64,000 nt of DNA from Pseudocercospora fijiensis CIRAD86 (taxonomy: Eukaryota; Ascomycota; Dothideomycetes; Mycosphaerellales; Mycosphaerellaceae), in the NCBI RefSeq assembly GCF_000340215.1, contig NW_006921541.1:861963-925962 (forward strand). Direction: 5' to 3'. Made by a program: the position numbers and the translations under genes. Positions 59,391-64,000 of this stretch are shown here, in pieces; position 1 is the stretch's first letter, and the number at the start of each line of letters is the position of its first letter. The notes beneath the pieces were generated by a model. The model was given only the letters and a program-made list of their open reading frames with translations, made no database searches and had not been told where the DNA came from.

Positions 59391-62300
59391 AGCCGATTCT
59401 ACTATATAGATACCGGCGACAAGATTGATTTCGAATAGGATCGGAGAGCCCCGAAGCTACCTTAGCTAAAGACCCTTCTAGAAAAGAAGTATAGCGGCAA
59501 GATCGAGTTTGAGGACACTAGGAACAGTACCCTCGCCGCTATTGCTAAACGAGAAACTTAGAAGGTTAGGGCAAAACAGGTTAAGGAGCGAAGTAGTAAC
59601 GGAACTACTAAGCCTATTAAAGTCAACTTTGTTTCTTAGGATCCGGACGTAGTTACTAATGTTTACGCGGTTACTAAGAACAGTATAGATATCTACGCTG
59701 CTATACGGTCTTAGACCTAGTCCTAAAGCAAGGGTAAGAGCCCTTAGAACCCTACTCGCCCTAGTACGGCAGCCCCTACTAGGGTACTAAAGAATAAGGC
59801 AGCCGACAAGGCTAAGTAATAGCGAGAGTTAACCGCTAAAACTAAGACTCTCTAGATAGCTATAGACCGCGCTGCCCGATCTAGCACCGTACCTAGCACC
59901 GCCCCTAGCACCCTACCTATAGAAAGCCTAGTCGTCCTAGAGACTCTAGAGGTCGATATAGAGGATGTTACTACCGACATTAGTAGTACCCTAGGCCTAG
60001 CTAACCTACCTACCTACAAACGGAAGTTATCCGACCTAAAGAGCTTTCGCTTTAATAGGTATATAAAAAAGTATAGTACTAGCCTAGCTAACTCCTTAGA
60101 CACAAAGGCAAACGCTCTCTTCTAGGCTTTATAGTTCCTAGACCTTAAGTCTAATATATCTATAGGAGAGCTGCTAGTATACGGTTTGCCTACTAACCTG
60201 TTCTAGAGCCGAATCCCTAACGATACTACCTTTATAAAAGACCTCGCTACCCTCCGAAGGAAACAGGGACGAGAAGACTATATCGACGTCTCTTCCCTAT
60301 AGTTCCTTCCTAAATTTTTAGGTGCCTAAGAGATAGTAGAAGGCGAATCGGTAACCTACGAGAACTAAGGTACTATCGATAATACTAACGAAGAGGGAGT
60401 TAAGGAGATAGGCCGAGGGGATAGTAATAATCCCGACCCTACTCTAGTTTTAGTCTCTATTAAGGCTATCCGATTTACTAGCTAACAAATCGGTCGAGTA
60501 GGACCTCCTTAACCTAAGGAACTTTACTCTATCCCTAATAATGTAGACCTTTCCGTAGTTACCCGTTCCTTCGCCGTCGTCCCCGCTATCTATATTTAGG
60601 TTACTATCGGGAGCTATAGTCAATAGATGCTAGCAATGCTTAATAATAGTTCGGAGTCACTTATTATAAGTAAGCGTTAGGCTAAACAACTTAGGCTGCC
60701 GATAAACAGAGACATTTCCCTCGGCATATAAGGAGTAAATAGGGAGGTCGCGCTAGTAGGTGCTTGCTATAATGTTATAGTAGACGCCTTCGGCATATAC
60801 TTTTCCTTTACCTTCTAGATTGCCGCCGACCTAAACACGCTAATCATTCTAAGTCGGCTATAGTCTCGCATAACTCGTAGTGTCTAGCGCAACTGCGACG
60901 ATAGCTCCTAGGAGGGAACTATCGCTAACTAGAAGGGCAACCGAGTCGTGTTTACTAGTTATATCGGTAATACTAGCTACAAGTCCTACGAGGATATCCT
61001 TACTACTTCTAGACGGTCTTCGGGAAACGCTACGGCGCGGTTGTAAGACCGGCAATCTGCGCTATAAGTTAGTATAGCTTAAATAGGTCATTTCTAGAAG
61101 TGCGCCGCTCCGTACGTTAAGGTAAGTTTCTAGGTTCTATACTAAGAAGACGAGTACTCGAAGCGACAGCGAGTATAATATAACGACTACCTATACCTAC
61201 TATACAAGTTAAGGTAATAATGCTATCTTATACATCGTCGCCGGAGGCATTACTACCGGACGCGGGTCTACCCGAACTAACTAATTAGAGCGCGAGTCTA
61301 ATGCTACCCCGGGGGTGTTATTACGAATCTAACGTTTTCGCCGGCGTTATAAATTAGGACTACTAGCTGTACACCTATCGACTTAAGGAAACTTCTAAAG
61401 AAGTTTACGCGCTGTTTTGTTGCGCTAATCTCTAAGCCTAGCGACAAAGAGAGCGAGCTCGGGTTCGACAATCGATTAGTATATATACCCTATATAAGAG
61501 GGTAGCTAATAAGATTAAGCCTGTAAAGGGTAGCGTATATATTACCGATAGGTCTAATCCTAGCGGGAATCCTAACTAGCGACAAAAGTGCCTTAATTAG
61601 GAGGCGACACTACTACCTAGGGATAGTCCGTACGATTAGAAGTATATTACTAAAAAGTTTTCTACTATCCCTAGGGGGTTAAGGCTAATAGAGGAGAGGC
61701 TTACGAAAATCAAACCTAGTATCGAGCTTTCGGATCGTAAGCTAGATTTGCTATACGAGCTTCTATACAATCGCGAGGCCGTATTAGTATATAACTTTAC
61801 TTACCTAGGTAGAATAAACCCGGAGGTTGCCCCTCCGTAGAGGATCCGAACGATCGAATATAAGCCTTAGGCCTACTTAGGTTTCAAGCTGAACCTAAGC
61901 CTACGAGGTGTAGTTAAGGACATAATACGATAGCGTGTAAAGGCTAGCACCTTGGAACCTTTCTATGCCTCGTATCGTAATCTATACTTCCTAGTTTAAA
62001 AGAAGACAGCTCCTAGGGAACTAAAGAAGTACCGTCTAATTAACGCTATATAAAAGTTCAACGTAGTTACGATTAGAGATGCTAACCTTCCCCTAGAGAC
62101 TAATAGGTTCTCGGAAGCTTTTGCTAACTGTGTTGTAGCCTTACTAGTTAATGTTTTCTCGGGCTACGACTAGATCCCTCTCTATCCTAATAGCCGCGAC
62201 CTTACTAGTTTCGAGACACCTCTTAGGCTATATAGATAAACTACCCTCCCCTAAGGGGCAACCAACTTAGTAGCCTAGTTCGTTCGTATTATAAACTAAG

Positions 62301-64000
62301 TCCTCGCGGCCTATATCTCCTATATAGCGATGCCTTTCCTCGACGATATCGGTATTAAGGGCCCTAAAACTAGGTACGACAATAAAGAAGTAGAGCCTAG
62401 CATCCGTAGGTTCTTTCTCGAACATATTTAGAACCTCGATAGTGTCCTCTACGACCTAGAGCGAGCTAACCTAACGGTGTATAGGGAAAAGCTTTAGCTC
62501 CTATATAAACGAATAAACATTGTCGGGTTTGTAACTAATGAGAACGGCCGCTATCCTAATAATGTACGGGTCCTAAAGATAGTGTCCTAGCCGGATCCTA
62601 CCTGTTAGAAGGATGTCCGAACCTAGCTTAGAGTAGTCTCCTACTTCCGTATCTAGGTCGAGAACTTTGTATTAGTATGCAAGCCCTTATACGCCTTGCT
62701 TAAGAAGGATGCTAAGTTCGAATAGACCTCCGTTCACTAAGCGGCTAAGGACACGGTAACTAAGGCGCTCGTTAGCGTACCTGTACTAATATCTATTAAC
62801 TACTTAGAGGGTACGGGTTTGATAATTGTTGCTATCGACTCGAGCGGGGAAGGCTATAGCGAGATACTAATGCAGTGTAACCGTAAGGAGCTATCCTTGC
62901 GTTATCCTATTAGGTACGACTCCGGACTATAGAAACCGATCGAGGCCCGATACGATACTAGCAAGCGAGAATGCCTTAGAGTCTATAAGGCTCTAAAGAA
63001 GTTCCGGCTATAGCTCTTTAGTGTGTTCTTTCGTCTAGAAATCAATGCTTAGACGCTAGTCTATTAGCTTAACCGTATAGCCTCCGACCTACTAAACTCT
63101 ACGATAGCTCGGTAGGTTACCTAGATCTATTTGTTTGACTTCGACGTCTTCTACGTTCCTAGGAAGAAGCACACTAGACCGGATAGCCTTTCTAGGAGGC
63201 CTGCTATAGAAGAGGACATCGCCGAGATAATAGAAGAAGAGGATATCGATACGGTAATTGACCGCACTTTCTTCGCTACCTTCTATATTAATGCTATACT
63301 AGCGATTACTAGGCCTACTGCCGACGACTAACCTAGCGACTAACCTAGTAACTAGCCCGACGAGAGCCCTACTACTAACGATAACGACTAGGCTAAAGCT
63401 AAGGCGGATGAACTAGCGAGGGATAATATCCTTAATAGGGTCTACTCCGACGACTCCTATTATATCGCCTACTTCCTAACCTATACGAAGAAAGCGCCTA
63501 GCCTATTAAAGAGTTAATACCGTCGGGTTATTCGCTACTCTCGACGATTCCTAGTTAAAGATCGAATCCTTTAGCGACAAGCGATAGTTAATATACCTCT
63601 CTAGCGTATTATTAACGACCTAGCAGCCCGATAAGAGATCCTTCGTTCCGTTTACGATAAGCTCGGCTACCGGGCGGCGGAGGGCACCTTCGATGTCCTT
63701 CGTCGGCGCTACTAGTAGGATAGCGTATAGGCTAATGTCTCTCGCTACTATAAGAGCTATCCTAAGTACAATTTTAGGAATAGTTACCGTCGGCTAGGCG
63801 AGCTACGTATCCCCGCTACCTAATTAGTTAGTAAGCGATAGTACGGTAATAGGGTTTATCTAAGCCGGAACAACAGCCTCTATATTATTCGGGAAGGCCT
63901 TTCTCGATAGCCGGAGGCCTATTATTTCTATAAGGGCTGCGGCGCTATTAATACTCGTAATATAGCCACCTTCCTATTTAAAGATCTGTTTTGCCGCTAG
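59391..64000 (+). pseudogene. pol of Gypsy-C, incomplete at the window end
   Basis: A long pre-RT region (59400-61800), with Ser/Thr/Lys-rich sequence and a possible protease near 60740-61050 (AADLNTLIILSRL), precedes the RT. Reverse transcriptase about 61900-62700, with FLDDIGIKGP near 62336 as the catalytic box. RNase H about 62750-63200, ending in the classic FDFDVFYVPRKKHTRPDSLS (63131-63190). The integrase zinc-binding domain follows near 63640-63780 (AAEGTFDVLRRRY), with the His/Cys ligands partly turned to Tyr. The window ends shortly after. Stops are of RIP type. Confidence 0.82.

Larger units (their letters stand above)
57082..64000 (+). mobile_element. Gypsy-C: Ty3/Gypsy element truncated by the window end
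   Basis: 5' LTR-like segment 57082-57305 (TATTGGCTAG..., related to 26129-26350), a long leader, gag with a zinc knuckle, and pol with RT and RNase H, reaching the integrase zinc-binding region at the end of the window. The 3' half of integrase and the 3' LTR lie outside, so exact LTR ends and target duplication cannot be set; CCTAC (57077-57081) would be the left duplication. Heavily RIPed. Confidence 0.82.

Noticed and set aside
60858..61077. Two 65-codon frames facing each other
   Set aside because: Both are shadows of the pre-RT region of Gypsy-C, whose frame is better supported.

Overview
The window comes from a filamentous ascomycete (Pezizomycotina). Three things point there: two host genes with 50-73 nt GT-AG introns, a YIL108W-type metallopeptidase carrying a jacalin domain, and the unmistakable mark of repeat-induced point mutation (RIP) in nearly all other sequence. 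In the repeats CpA/TpG is almost gone, TpA (CTA/TAG) is everywhere, CpG is retained, and reading frames are broken almost only where Gln or Trp codons became TAG/TAA. A Dothideomycete-like host is my guess, at low confidence.

Layout. (1) 1-18972: a Mutator-like (MULE) DNA transposon with 43-bp terminal inverted repeats (33-75 and 18921-18963) and a 9-bp target duplication (TGCACAGCA). Two LTR retrotransposons have expanded it to 18.9 kb: Gypsy-1 (596-9199, + strand, with a long antisense gene after the integrase) and Gypsy-2 (9488-16596, - strand). (2) 18973-25900: a small gene island with normal base composition. It holds an intact secreted-type zinc metallopeptidase gene (19872-22464), a C-terminal remnant of a membrane-anchored aspartic protease gene (about 23126-23821), and a secreted NTF2-like gene (25488-24212, - strand) split by a 649-bp hAT-like element with an 8-bp target duplication. 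(3) 25900-28257 and 55109-57081: old RIP-degraded sequence, including an LTR-like segment followed by (TAG)77, an unidentified coding remnant and a 664-bp tandem duplication. (4) 28258-55108: Giant-A, a 13.7-kb chromovirus (perfect TSD CGCTA), into which a related 13.2-kb Giant-B (41322-54496, perfect TSD CTCGA) has jumped. Both carry gag, protease-RT-RNaseH-integrase-chromodomain, and then a very long extra sense ORF (about 4.7 kb) of unknown function. (5) 57082-64000: the 5' part of another Ty3/Gypsy element (Gypsy-C), cut off by the window end inside the integrase.

None of the retroelements could make a full protein now. Even so, their LTRs, target duplications, polypurine tracts and most catalytic motifs are still readable, so the order of insertion can be worked out: the MULE came first, then Gypsy-1 and Gypsy-2 entered it; separately, Giant-A entered an older coding remnant and Giant-B then entered Giant-A. 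A run of 100 Ns (7622-7721) is an assembly gap inside the antisense gene of Gypsy-1.

The most promising undescribed items are the conserved extra ORF of the giant chromoviruses and the antisense gene of Gypsy-1. For the host, the best leads are the transposon-split NTF2-like gene, where the element also supplies a new in-frame ATG, and the complete MULE with nested insertions next to a gene promoter.
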